Of a stretch of 64,000 nt of DNA, positions 24,048 to 35,533 are shown in pieces; within the stretch, counting starts at the first letter, position 1; each line of letters opens with the position of its first letter. The notes below the pieces were generated by a model. It saw only the letters and a list, made by a program, of their open reading frames with translations, was not told the origin of the DNA and made no database searches. Position numbers and translations under genes: made by a program. The stretch comes from Craterostigma plantagineum (Eukaryota; Streptophyta; Magnoliopsida; Lamiales; Linderniaceae). The stretch spans positions 490,306-554,305 of the forward strand of contig JAPQWV010000409.1 in the NCBI GenBank assembly GCA_027422505.1. Direction: 5' to 3'.

Positions 24048-26277
24048 ATGAGGCAGGCACCGTTACCTCCATCCGTGAACGACGGCAGTGGTATTCAGGA
24101 GTTTATCGACGGTGGAAGCAACGATTTTGATCCGGCCAGTGAAGATTTCCTCGAGCAGATACTGTCCTCTGTGCCTAACGGCGGTCCGTGGGTCGATATC
24201 GATCCGGCGATTATGATCGGTGGCGGCGGCGACGGTGGTAGTTTTGAAGATAAAGTAAGGCATCGTCAGCAGCTGCAGCAGCAACAGTTGAGTTACGGCG
24301 GCAAGGGGTTGATGCTTCAGCAACAGCTTTTTCCGTCCAGAGGCGTCAATGGAGGGTCGTTTATGTCGATTTTGAACGCCGATCTTAATGATAACGACTC
24401 TTCGTCTTTCAGTTCTGCAAATATGGTACGATCCCTCAACGCTGACGCTCGAAAAGTATTTGATGAGATAAGAGTTAATCACTGATAATTAGCATTTACT
24501 GGCGACAATATTGGGGGTCGTCTCATCCTTCCTATTAAGTGGAGAAACCTTACAACAACTTTGTAATAGTAGATCTGAAAATTGATGTACTGAATCTCAT
24601 GATTGCTGCAGGGTAATGATGCTTCAGTGAAAGCGCTGTTGAACGGCTTCGCTGGGTCGATTGGTCAAGCTCAGCAGTTTCACCACGCTCAGGTTTTTAT
24701 ACAGAGTTTGTATATGATGTAACATAGACGAAGGCACAGTGTCGTAGCATAAATTGTTATATATTGATGAAGATGATGATTAATTTGTGGTTGCTTTAAA
24801 ACGTTAATAACGATGTGAACAGCAAGCTCAAACTTTTGGGACGGCGGTGAGTGGTGGTTCAACCGGCGGAGGAGGGGCGTGTGAGCCGAAGCAGCCGAGG
24901 GTACGGGCGAGGAGAGGACAGGCTACGGACCCACACAGCATTGCAGAAAGAGTACGTGAATCTGCTCTTCAATTCTTTCACAGCTTGATGATAGCCTCGT
25001 GCTCTAAGATTATACAAATCTCGTATAACTCGGAATTTTCTAGAAAGTTGGCTGATATTTTTTGTTTGATCAAACTATTTCGTAAGATAACTTTTTTTTT
25101 TTTTTTTATTTGGAAAATGCGCAGTTGCGAAGGGAGAGGATAGCGGAGAGGATGAAGTCTTTGCAGGAGCTTGTACCCAACGCTAACAAGGTATTACTTC
25201 ATTTGTTTAATTAACAATCCTTTTTTCTTTCTTTTTTCGTAAACATTAGACCTTTCTTCTTCATAAATCATAATCATGCTTAATGTGAATGGAGAATCAA
25301 CGAAGCTTCCTCCTCATATAATACAGTCAAGATCATGTGGGCAACTAATAGGGGGGAGAATATTTCGATTTGGTTGATTAAAATAGTGCTGGAAAAAAGT
25401 TCAAACCAGGATTTGTACTAACAATGTGTAGGAGGAGGATGAAAGGTTGTTGTACTTTGTTCATTTTTATTAGATGTAGAATAAAGAAAGATTATCTGAA
25501 TGAATAATGATTTGGTGTTTATTTATTTATCTCTTTGTTGTCGAAATGACAGACGGATAAAGCCTCCATGCTTGATGAGATCATCGATTATGTCAAATTC
25601 CTCCAGCTACAAGTCAAGGTCCTCTCTCTGTCTCTCTGAAACTCGATTAGACTAAAATTAATGATTTAAAGATGTTTATAGCTAAACTAAACAATAATGG
25701 TGGATTGATAAACAAAACATACATAGGTTTTAAGCATGAGTAGATTAGGTGGTGCTAGTGCTGCTGCTGCTGCAGCTGTTACTCCTCTGAAAAATGCGGA
25801 CAAATCATCATCTGAGGTAATAATTGAATAGATAATCAATCAGTGTTTTTCTGTCAGCTAGCGTTGGTTTGATTCATATTCTAATGTCAACTCTAAGAAG
25901 AACAATACTTTTATTGGGATTGTTTGTTTGTTTCTTTGTGGTCGCTCGCTCAGTCGAGGAACGGTAACGGAGCAGAAACGGCGTCATCATCCAACGGGGG
26001 AATAATAACTAGTACGACGACGGTAACGGAGCAGCAGGTGGCGAAGCTGATGGACGAAGACATGGGGTCGGCGATGCAGTACCTACAGGGCAAAGGACTC
26101 TGCCTCATGCCCATATCCCTCGCCACGGCCATCTCCACCGCCACCTGTCAGTCGTCGAGGATTAAGAACAACAAGCAGAGCAACAACGCCGCCGGCGCTG
26201 GTGGGCCCACGTCTCCCGGCGTTTCCGCCTCAACCGTACAGTCTGCCCCCGGCGACGCGACTGCAAAGGCCGAGTGA
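24048..26277 (+). CDS. LRL3-like: bHLH transcription factor, group XI (LRL3/UNE12-like), complete copy
   Basis: Nuclear DNA-binding factor. In Arabidopsis, LRL proteins promote root hair growth and UNE12 acts in reproduction and stomatal or immune responses. Seven exons, all in phase: 24,048-24,425; 24,612-24,692; 24,823-24,951; 25,125-25,190; 25,553-25,618; 25,727-25,816; 25,954-26,277. The basic region is [20 protein letters not shown] and helix 2 is [20 protein letters not shown]; the C-terminus carries [24 protein letters not shown] sequence (here [12 protein letters not shown]) diagnostic of this group. Exons 1-3 are duplicated in the left arm; exons 4-7 lie outside the palindrome. Total 377 codons, no break. 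The gene is convergent with the AP2/B3 gene, 152 bp apart. Confidence 0.93.
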
Positions 26278-26429
26278 GGCCCCTTTTGTTGTTGACTTTC
26301 CTCTTCTGTAATTTTTAATATTTTTCCTTATTCAAAAAATAAGAGTTGTACTTCAAAAAGTTTGTTCTAGTCGACTCGACAGCTTAGAAAGTCAACAACA
26401 AGCAATAACACAAATATAAACTAGTAGCA

Positions 26430-27374
26430 TCACCCCTCAATGTAGGCACCAAACAGCTTAAATCCCTTCTTACTACCACCATTGTTGCTATCAATTACAG
26501 CCAATGATAACGGAGTAGGAGGAGGAGAAGCAAAACCACGACCACCACCTTCCTCCTCCACAGCAGCCTCATCGCGGCGAGCCACGCGAATCATCAACAC
26601 CTTATTAGTCCCAACTCCCTCCGAGTAGAACAGAACCCTATCTCTGTGCTTTAGATTCTTGTTCCTTGCAAACATCCTCCAACCCTTGGTAAACACATAG
26701 GTCTGACTGCTCTCCCAGTAGCAGTACCTGAACTTCCACGGCCTCTTCTCCTCGTCGAGGCACTCGACCTCCATCTCCTCCTCCGCCACAATCCTCGGAA
26801 GGTGCTCCTCAGCGTGCCTCTTCGGTATCACCAAACGGTTCAGATCCCCCACGTCGCTCGGCGTCAGCACCTTCTCAAACAGCACCGCACTCTTCTCTGC
26901 CCCAGCACCGCCGCCGCCTCCCTGGACGGCCGGAGGGTGGTGGTGGCGGCCGCCGTCAGCCGCCCTGACGTAGTCGTCGAACTTGGGATAGTACGAGCCG
27001 TCCTTGATCATCGATAGGACGTGCTCGGTCGAAAACTGGCTCTGAAATTCGGGCTCCATTAGGGTCTTTTCGGTCCACGCAAAGTTGCGGTGGCTGACCG
27101 ACCGGCCCTGCTGGCCCTTGCGAAGCCTTATGGCTGCGCTGTCGTAGGCCATGGCTGTCTCGGCCTCGGACCCGAAGGTCCCGAGCCAAATGCGCTTGTT
27201 GTCGACGCACATCTGCGCTCCCCAGCGCCCATTCCTCTGCTTAGCAACGCCCTTGAACTTGGCGGCGGCCCGAATTGGGTCGGCGAAGGCCGAGGGACGA
27301 CGCTTTCTTTTGCTGCTGATGATGTCGGAATCGGCCGACCTTTTGCTCGTCAAAACGCTTGATGATCCTTCCAT
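26430..27374 (-). CDS. AP2/ERF and B3 domain transcription factor (RAV family)
   Basis: Plant-specific nuclear factor with two DNA-binding domains. From the N-terminus: a basic stretch (SSKRKRRPSAFADP), a single AP2 domain (FKGVAKQRNGRWGAQ, IWLGTFGSEAETAMAYDSAA, HRNF), an acidic/His linker, a B3 domain (LFEKVLTPSDVGDLNRLVIP, PWKFRYCYWESSQTYVFTKG, DRVLFYSEG), and a C-terminal KLFGAYI close to the (R/K)LFGV repression motif of RAVs. I start at the Met of MEGSSSVL (27,374), not the in-frame Met at 27,494, because the 40 upstream residues are hydrophobic and unlike the family. About 314 residues, no intron. It resembles the At1g51120/At1g50680 subgroup more than TEM1/2. Confidence 0.92.
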   Translation of the reverse strand: MEGSSSVLTSKRSADSDIISSKRKRRPSAFADPIRAAAKFKGVAKQRNGRWGAQMCVDNKRIWLGTFGSEAETAMAYDSAAIRLRKGQQGRSVSHRNFAWTEKTLMEPEFQSQFSTEHVLSMIKDGSYYPKFDDYVRAADGGRHHHPPAVQGGGGGAGAEKSAVLFEKVLTPSDVGDLNRLVIPKRHAEEHLPRIVAEEEMEVECLDEEKRPWKFRYCYWESSQTYVFTKGWRMFARNKNLKHRDRVLFYSEGVGTNKVLMIRVARRDEAAVEEEGGGRGFASPPPTPLSLAVIDSNNGGSKKGFKLFGAYIEG

Positions 27375-29156
27375 AGCCTGCGATGGAGAAGACGAACAAA
27401 AATCGAAAAAAATAAAGGCTACTTGTTCGAGAACCAAGGCTTCGAAGAAAGATAGAGGTATAATCAAGCTAGCTAACATCTTAAAGCAACACAAACAATT
27501 GGATTCGCAAAACTAAAGCTCGCAAGAAGGCAACGAATGTATAACCGATGATTTAATTGCTACGAAGAATTAGCAGACTTGAGCTTTTCGGAGAAATGAG
27601 TGAGGATGAGAACTGATACAATATGCTGATGAGGGACGTCTATTTAACGACTGGGGGGACGGATTGGATTGGGATTAGGATCTCACGTAGCACATAACGA
27701 GATTAAAGTAAGTCGAACACGGATAAGATCCAACTCAAAAGACATGTAAATTAATCGAACCTATATCCGCAATTAAAAATCCGAGGATTCAGCTGTCAAT
27801 TGCCGAATCTCATGTTTTTCGGAAGATCGTCAAGTCTGTCGTAATATATTGATAATAGGTTTCAAGAATCGCAGGCGTGTTATGGAAACTGTTTAAATGC
27901 CGAGAATCACACACTTTCCATCGCTGATGCATCAAAGTCAACGATCCCGGGAAGGAAATTACGTCTAAATGCCGAAGAAACACACCAGTTCGTAAAAGCC
28001 GATCGACATTGCAATGCCAATTCCTTAGTTTCTGTTAAAGCAAACAAAAATATCTGATGATGAAATTATAATTTCCAGGATTCATTTCGACAAAACAGGG
28101 TGAGAGAAGACATTCTTCATACCATTGTTAATGAGTTGTCCGAAACTGACCAGCCAATCTGCAAAAGGTTGTGGTTCGGTTCAGACTTTGAACTTACATA
28201 CACGGATTAATATATCGTTTTTATCAAACGTATGAACTGAACTGATATTACAAGTACAGAACTTCCTCTCGAACTTCAACTCTGTTATACATATATTTCC
28301 AGCAGCTTTTAAAAGTGTCAAGACACAAGTTAATCTCTGTTCTAATCATGCCATCCATTTTTTTTCAAACTAATAACTGAATTGTTGGTTAATCTTGCAT
28401 CGCACTTGAAAAGCTTTGATCGTTACAGAATCATTTCAGCTGAGGTCTTCATCATTTTTGCTTTCTGAGATTTTGGATCAAGCAAAGTAAAAATCAAACC
28501 TGGGCTAATCAGTTTCCAGTTTTAGCAGAGGAAACTCAACGACTGATGATCAGCTGAAGCAATGAAGGTGGCCAAGAAATCAGGGACCAGAAATTATATC
28601 AAGGCCCCAATATCATATAAATTAGCATGTGAAATACTAATTATTTAAGGTAAAAGAAGTTGAAACCTTAATTCCTCTGTAAAAGAGACCGAGAAAGAAA
28701 AACAGGGCATTATTTGGGAAAGCCAAAAATACAATCATCATCTACGATGAGGAAACTGATCAGACGTACTGTAGACTACAAATAATCCCATAAGAAGTTA
28801 CGCCTCGGTCCCATTTCCAACGTACAATTACATGCATTATTACATGTTTTCTCTATGTTGTATTGTATGTGTTTGCTCACATGGGTCAAGAACCAATTGG
28901 GTCGGTTCAAGTTCGGATTTTGTGGGAACCCGGGTATGATCTGGTAGACGATATGACCTGAGCAAGAGGAACTACAACAGTACTACACTCAACCAATACA
29001 TCTTTGATAGACAAGTACCTACTTCTTTCTTACATATCACCACTTCTTATAATCAACAAAACAACAGGTAAAAAATGATATAAATCATTTTAATACATCC
29101 CCTCGTAACAACAAACATCATACAGTAGCATTCATTTCTCGTCATCATCATCATCA
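27375..29156. other. Intergenic between RAV-type gene and GAPN
   Basis: 1.8 kb with no recognisable coding region. It should contain the RAV-type promoter and 5' leader and the GAPN 3' UTR. Several T/C- and A-rich stretches, no transposon ends seen. Confidence 0.5.
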
Positions 29157-31860
29157 TCATCCCATGGTGTAAGATGGCGTCGGCAAGTTGATGACAGTGC
29201 TCTTAGTTTTCGTCATCATGTTGATGCTATTCGTTATGCCTTGAGATCCAATTCCACTCTCCTTAATACCCTGCCAAGAATTCATGTTAGACTTGGATAA
29301 AAAGAACTTCAATAGAAACCCCATTTTCTTTCCTCACCTGGAAAGGAAAATGGTCGGGCCCACGGGCCGGGGCGGAGTTGATCTGAACGGTGCCCGTCTC
29401 CATGGCATCGCTGATGAGCATTGCCTTGTTGATGTCCCTCGTGAAGATCGAGCCCTGAAGCCCGAAGTTGCTCGCGTTGCAGTGATCGATCCCTTCCTCG
29501 ACCGAGCCGATGCGAACCACGGGCAGGACCGGCCCGAACGGCTCCTCCCACGCGAGCCTCATGTAGGATCGGACGTGGTCCACTAAGAGGGGCCATATGA
29601 GGTTTCCCTCCCTTCTGTATTCCTGGCACAGAGTCGCCCCTTTTTCCTTTGCGTCCATAACGAGCCCTTCGATGAAGTCCGCCGACGACTCCGACACGAC
29701 CGGGGTTATGTCGCAGTCGTCCTCGGGCGGGCCCACGCTGAGCTTCGCCACGTGGGCCTTCACCTTCTCCACTAGTGCATCCGCCACGGACTCCATCACA
29801 AGGATCACCTTAACCGCAGTGCATCTCTGGCCGCTGGTTTTTTTTTTTCAGTATACAGAAAAACAAGATAATCAAATCGAATTCAAACTGCTCATTTATT
29901 AGAAATTGAGGGGCCCTAAGCCTAAAATGACATGTGATAGGTTAACTTGTCTACTATATTATATATTAATTGAGTCTGATGTGTTGAATCATCGGGAAGA
30001 TGTTTCAGCACACGCCCTTATTACGTATGACATGAGTGAAGGGCTAACACGTGTGGGCCTATGGATCAGCTGACACAGTGAGTGAAACATGCGCGATAAT
30101 GCGCAGGCTCGAATCAACTCTGATTCAATATTAAAAATTGAGATTTCAACCTAAAACTAATCGTTGATATGTGAAGTTGTCTTTTTGGATATATCAATTG
30201 AGTCGGTGTACCTGTAAGAGAAGCCTCCCTTCATAATGTTGGTGGCGACGAGGTCTAAATCGGCGTCTTCGAGCACCATGCAAGCGTCCTTCCCGCCGAG
30301 CTCCATCTGAAGAGGGATCATGCCTGCCTTCTTCGAAATCGCAATCCCAGTGTCACCGCCCGTGAAGCTAAAAGAAAAAAGAAAAAGTTAACGGCGGATA
30401 CGTAAAATAAAAAAACGGGCGAGGGCGAGAAAAATCACCAAAATTAAGTCCCCGTCAACGACGAAAAAAGAATACCTAATGCAGTTGACTCCTGGATGCA
30501 TGGTAAGAAAATCGCCAATCTCCGAGCCTTTCCCCGTGACGCAGCTTATGAGTCCCTTCGGAAAACCAGCCAAGTGAAAGCAGTGCACCATGTGAAGGCA
30601 AGAAACCGCGCCCTGGATAGAGATATATTATCATCGAATTCATTACAAATAACCTATATATATATAGATTCAATATATATATATATATACCTGTGTGGGA
30701 GGCTTGAGAACGACTGAGTTCCCGGCGATGAGAGCAGGCGCAATCTTCGACACGGCAAGGTTGACCGGATAGTTGAACGGAGGAATCGCAAGAACGACTC
30801 CGAGCGGAATCTGCGAATGTAAATAAAAAAATTACCGCTTTTCGATTGCGAACTAATCGAAGAGTAAAAACGCTACGACGACGGCGTTATGACGACACCT
30901 TGGAAGCGAGGCAGTATTTTGTTCGCTCTGTTCCTGGAAAGCTGTCCGACATGAGAAACGAGCCCTGTCCTAAAACCCTAACTCCTTCCTCGGCGCAGTA
31001 AGATATCAAATCGCCCGACCTCACAACCTATCAGTGATTCATACGTATAAAACGAGTAAGAGTCTAATGATACTTTAAACGAAAAAAAAAAGTTAAGTTA
31101 TTTCAGGCGCATACCTCAGTAACAGCATCTTTGGCTGGTTTTGCAATCTCTTTGATCAATGCATCGGCGATGGGGTACTTATGCTCCTTGAGAATTCCGG
31201 CCGCCTTGTGGAGGAGCTCCGCCCTCTTCCACAGCGGCTTCTTCGCCCACAGTTTCTGCGCCGTTTCCGCCGATTCCATGACTTTGTTCACCTCTTCTTG
31301 CGTGCAAGCTGATATGTAATAAACACACAGATTCGTTAACCCTTGCTTTTTCTTACAACTGCAGATATATATACAAACATACCTTGAACTTTGTACTGAA
31401 CCTTTCTGGTGGTGGGATTCACGATGCAGACAGACTTGCTCGACTGGGACTTCTTCCACTCTCTATCGGCGTAGTACTTAAACAACGGCGCGGCGTCTCC
31501 GTCGCCGTCGCCGTCGTCGTCCACCATGTCGGCGAACACGCCGGTGCCGGCAACGTAAGTCGTCGTCCCGAATCCAGCTTCGTCCTCTTCGACAACGCTG
31601 AGACCCTCCGTGACGATCTTCTTGGAGAGATCGCCGGTCGACGTGGCGGTGGAGCCCACGAGACTCTTCTTAGGATGTTGATGGATGACGGCCACACATC
31701 TGCGCCGCCGTCCACACGTGTTGTTATTAGTACTGTAGTCACGGCGACGGCAACCGTCGAATGCACCGCTCCTCGGAACTTGCCCGTTATTATTGCAGAA
31801 GGTTGCTCTGTCCAAGAAATGATACGTTTTGGTTCCCACACTCGACAGCATTTTTCCCAA
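29157..31860 (-). CDS. GAPN: NADP-dependent non-phosphorylating glyceraldehyde-3-phosphate dehydrogenase with N-terminal extension
   Basis: ALDH11-family enzyme oxidising glyceraldehyde 3-phosphate directly to 3-phosphoglycerate and making NADPH, normally cytosolic. Exons: 31,383-31,860; 31,115-31,308; 30,899-31,027; 30,691-30,810; 30,476-30,612; 30,212-30,367; 29,338-29,833; 29,157-29,270; total 1,824 nt, 607 residues, no frame break. Visible: [28 protein letters not shown], general-base Glu in MELGGKDA, catalytic Cys in GQRCTAVKV, and C-terminus [13 protein letters not shown]. Ordinary plant GAPN is about 496 residues and starts MAGTG; here the aligned position reads [11 protein letters not shown], with no Met, preceded by about 97 residues rich in Arg, Ser and Asn ([18 protein letters not shown]). 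This may be an organelle-targeting presequence. Confidence 0.95.
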
Positions 31861-33210
31861 CAGTTCTTTTTCTTGATATCTATTTTTTTTTCTAGGTAAT
31901 AATTTAATATTATTGCCTGCTTAATATTGGGAACGAAGGGAACGGAGAGTCACGCATGGAAATCGGTGAGGGAGGGCCGTAACGTGTGGTTGGGACATTT
32001 ATAGTTCGTTTATAAATAGTTTTAATCGAAGGTGGTCGTGAATTACTACTACAGTAGTAATTAATATATAAAGCTCCAAGAATAGCATGCGACATAAAAA
32101 TGCTCGGAAGCAATCGAGACGACTTTAATTATAAATTATCTTTCTTTTGAGACAATGTTGGGGCGATTGGTCTATGGGACAATGAATATAAAAATTATAA
32201 AAATTATACGGTTTGTTTTTCATACCAATTTACGTGCATTAAATAAACATGTACTTCAAAAAGTAATATTTAGTATATGAATTTAAGCACATGAATTCAC
32301 TATTCTGTCCTAATGTACTCCAATAAACGCGGAACTACGTACGTCCTCCATTATATAAAAGCTTCATTGATAGTATGGGACAGATGATTATGATTCAACA
32401 AATTAACATTTTTAGTTAAAGAACACTTTTTTTGCTTAATAAAATAATATCGAATTGACCTTGTTCGGTTAAAGCAGGACGATGTAAATATTCCCCAACC
32501 AAGAAGCTGATAAAACTGGAAATTTTTAGTACGGACCGTTGCTTGGACCATAATTACTAGGACTCCTTTGTTTTGCTCTTGTATATTGTTCCAATAACTA
32601 GCATTATTTTGACACAGACCTCTACAATTTATTTTTTTAAAATAAAAGATTAGAGAAAAAAGTATTTCAAAAACTAAATTATACACCGGTTTGGTCGTTG
32701 GTGAAACCGCTGAGAATGTGAAAATATCTCATGGAAGTCTTTTCTGGAAAGCCCAATCTAAGCCTGTTAACAGACCAAGACCTACATGGCTAAATGTCCG
32801 TTAGCAGAAAACCTTAATTTGCCCAATAGCCCTTCAGATATTTTATATTATTAATTGAACCCAATACAATACCTACTTTGTCTTACATGGCCGAACATGG
32901 TGCATTATTCAAGTTATTGAAGAAATCATTGTTTTGTTATGCATAACTCGTGATTCAAGCTTTGAACAGGTCAATATGGACAAAGGAAATTGGATAATTT
33001 TCTAGATCAAATTGCTATTTAATCTAATTAGTAAAAGAAAAAGCAATAAAAGGCCAAATAGTATACGACTCCAATCATCTCTCAATACATCCCCACTTAT
33101 GATTGATTTGAACTTTTCTGTTTGTCTCTTATTACCCAGTTACACATGCAACACCTTCTTCCACGTGTCGAGTACAAACACACCAAGACAAAAATAACAC
33201 CACCTACGAG
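31861..33210. other. Intergenic upstream of GAPN
   Basis: AT-rich. GAPN promoter presumably within 31,861-32,400; a TATAAA-type sequence (reverse strand) lies near 32,010. No gene or repeat recognised. Confidence 0.5.
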
Positions 33211-33910
33211 TCAGGGCCCCTAAAAATCGACCTGACCCGCCAACCTGACACGAACCGCATAAAAAAATAGCAGGTTCGGGTTAGCATTTTTGACATGTTT
33301 TAATGTGTAATCCAAACCAATTATTAAGTGGGTCAGGTTAGGATTTGGATTTTCAACTCGTTATCAACCCATTTAACCCGAATAATATATATTATTAAAA
33401 TATTATTAATATATGTGGTGTTAGTTTATGTTTTCGCCTTTTCCACTATATAATCATTTGATTTAATTTTTAACAAAAATGAATCCTATTCCCATGCTCG
33501 ATGAATTATGTGAAGATGTATGAACATAAGGGTGGGAGATCAAATGGAAGAGAGTATAGTTGAAAATATCATTGGCTTCAGTTAATACTTGATGACCATT
33601 TAATTATTTAGAGTTTTGTTATTTGGAACTATAATTGTTTCTTAATTACGTTGATGTTTTTAGAAAATTGCATTACTTCTCCTTTTTCTTGTTTAATTTG
33701 GATTTACAATTCTGTCTATTTTGTTATTTTCTGTTTTCTTTTTTAATATTAAACGGGTTGGCGGGTTGGGTTAGGGTTAAAGCAGGTTGGGTTTGGGTTT
33801 GATTTTTCAACCTGTTTAAGTAAATATGTCAGGTCAGGATTGAAGTTTTCAACCCGTTTATCAAACAGTTGAACCCGAATCTGACCCAACCCTACCCGTT
33901 TACCACTCTA
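33211..33910. mobile_element. Non-autonomous hAT-like element (about 700 bp)
   Basis: Flanked by CCTACGAG (33,203-33,210) and CCTACGAA (33,911-33,918), a 7/8 match fitting an 8-bp hAT target duplication. The right end, read inward, starts TAGAGTGGTAAACGGG; the left end is TCAGGGCCCCTAAAAA, more diverged. Both ends have many short GGGTT/AACCC motifs in subterminal position, typical of hAT elements, with an AT-rich core and no ORF. The imperfect duplication and terminal repeat suggest an old insertion. Confidence 0.55.
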
Positions 33911-34073
33911 CCTACGAAGCACAAGGTTCTCTCAAGGTTCTTGCATATTTGGATTTATAATACTCTTTTTTCTCGGAGGGAAATTTATATATACACTTTA
34001 ACCTCTATATATACCTCTGTTCCCAACAATAAGCATACCCATACCGCAGAGCAGCAAAAAATAAAAAATAAAA

Positions 34074-35285
34074 ATGGGAAAACCCCCCATGAACATATAC
34101 ATGCTTTTAACCATAGTTTATTGCATGGTTAACCCACTACACTCATACCCTCAACCAATCAAAGGAGGCTACTACCCATCTTGGTCTAAAACCCTCACAC
34201 CATCCTCGATCAAAACAAAGCACTTCACGCACATATACTACGCATTCCTCACGCCAAACGACACCACCTTCAAGTTCGCCGTCGGCCCGGCGGAGGCGCC
34301 GGCGATCTCGAGCTTCACCTCCACCCTCCGTTCGAAGAACCCCGCCGTCAAAATTCTGTTCTCCGTCGGCGGAGCAAGCGAGGGTCCGCCCTATTCTCTC
34401 GCCTGGCCTCTACCCTTTCCTCCCGCAAGAACTTCATCGAATCGAGCATAGAAACCGCTCGGAGGTTCGGCTTCGACGGCGTCGATCTCGACTGGGAATT
34501 CCCAGAGACGCCGGCGGACATGACCAACTTGGGGTACTTGCTTGAAGAATGGCGCTCGAAGGTCGAGGAAGAATCCAAGGCAGGAGGGAATAAGACCCCT
34601 TTGCTTCTTACAGCAGCAGTGTACTATTCCGCCGATAATTTCCTCTCGGGTCAGAAACGGGCCTACCCGGCGGGCTCTATAACCCGAAACTTAGATTGGA
34701 TCAACGTAATGAACTACGATTACCACGGCGGATGGGATAAGACTAAAACCGGCGCTCAGGCGGCCCTATTCGACCCACAAAGCACCGTCAGCACTAGCTA
34801 TGGGCTTCAGTCTTGGATCAAGGCCGGCGTGCCCAAAGAGAAGCTCATCATGGGTTTGCCTCTGTACGGTAGGACGTGGCAGTTGAAAGATCCGAGGATG
34901 TTTGAGATTGGTGCCCCGGCCGTCGACGTGGGGCCCGGCCCGAATAAGACGGGGGTGCTGACGTACGCCGAGGTGGTGAAGTACAATAAGTATCACAAGG
35001 CTAAGGTGGTCTACGATGAGACGACTGTTTCGGCTTATTCGGTTTCCGGCGATATGTGGATAGGATTCGACGATGCGAGGACTGTTTCTCTTAAGATAAA
35101 ATATGCTAAAACGACGCTTGGGATTCGAGGGTACTTCTTTTGGGCCATCGATGGTGATTACAAGTGGAAAATCTCCAAACGTGGTATGAAAAAATATGAT
35201 CTTGCAATTTTCGTTACAATTCCAGCAAATTTCTGTCTAACCTTTTGTTTGTATCTCTTCAGCTTCGCAGTTATGGTCTTCTTGA
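34074..35285 (+). CDS. Glycoside hydrolase 18 chitinase (plant class V type), secreted
   Basis: Hydrolyses chitin-type polymers, usually outside the cell in defence. The N-terminus has a hydrophobic signal peptide (MLLTIVYCMV region). The mature part begins near IKGGYYPSW; FSVGGAS is the first conserved strand and DGVDLDWEF (about 34,467-34,493) is the catalytic DxxDxDxE motif with the proton-donor Glu; MNYDYHG and the late WAIDGD segment are also present. Two exons, 34,074-35,183 and 35,263-35,285, the second ending KRASQLWSS. One base is missing in a C run near 34,393 (GGTCCGCCC), so two frames must be joined; corrected length 377 residues. Convergent with the DCN1-like gene, 248 bp away. 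Confidence 0.9.
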
Positions 35286-35533
35286 GGACAAATAAGAGAC
35301 TTTGGGTTCGTTCGGCATATTGTTTGCTTCACTTTAGTAGTAATCGAATAAGAAGTCACAGTTCATCCAATCTTCTTCTCATTTATTGTTGTATTGATTT
35401 ACAGTTCATTATTGATTCAAAGAATTTGTGTTGTATTGCATCGAGTCATTGACTCATGTGAAGTGATTGCCTCTTTTGGGCTGAACATGTATGGGACGTT
35501 ATTCATCGATGTTGAGGCAGGCTCAGGCATGGT

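Larger units (their letters stand above)
12831..25098. repeat. Right arm of giant inverted repeat
   Basis: Mirror copy of 1-12,268 with the same genes on the plus strand. Identity is very high by eye. Differences include many single-base homopolymer changes, 7 nt in the bHLH exon 1 (present here, absent left), 8 nt in reticulon exon 1 (absent here, present left), and one extra copy of a 12-nt direct repeat near 13,340-13,366. Sequence beyond 25,098 is the native continuation of the bHLH gene, so this arm is the one attached to its normal downstream context. Confidence 0.97.

Noticed and set aside
1..25098. Chloroplast or mitochondrial inverted repeat
   Set aside because: The arms carry nuclear genes with spliceosomal introns, and no organelle genes are present.
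27375..27494. Upstream in-frame start for the AP2/B3 protein
   Set aside because: The 40 extra residues are hydrophobic and unlike the family; the Met at 27,374 gives the usual N-terminus.
26802..27516. Plus-strand ORFs opposite the AP2/B3 gene
   Set aside because: Antisense shadows of a conserved GC-rich coding region.
31384..31899. 171-residue plus-strand ORF over GAPN exon 1
   Set aside because: Shadow of the GC-rich exon on the opposite strand; only the minus strand joins the GAPN exons in frame.
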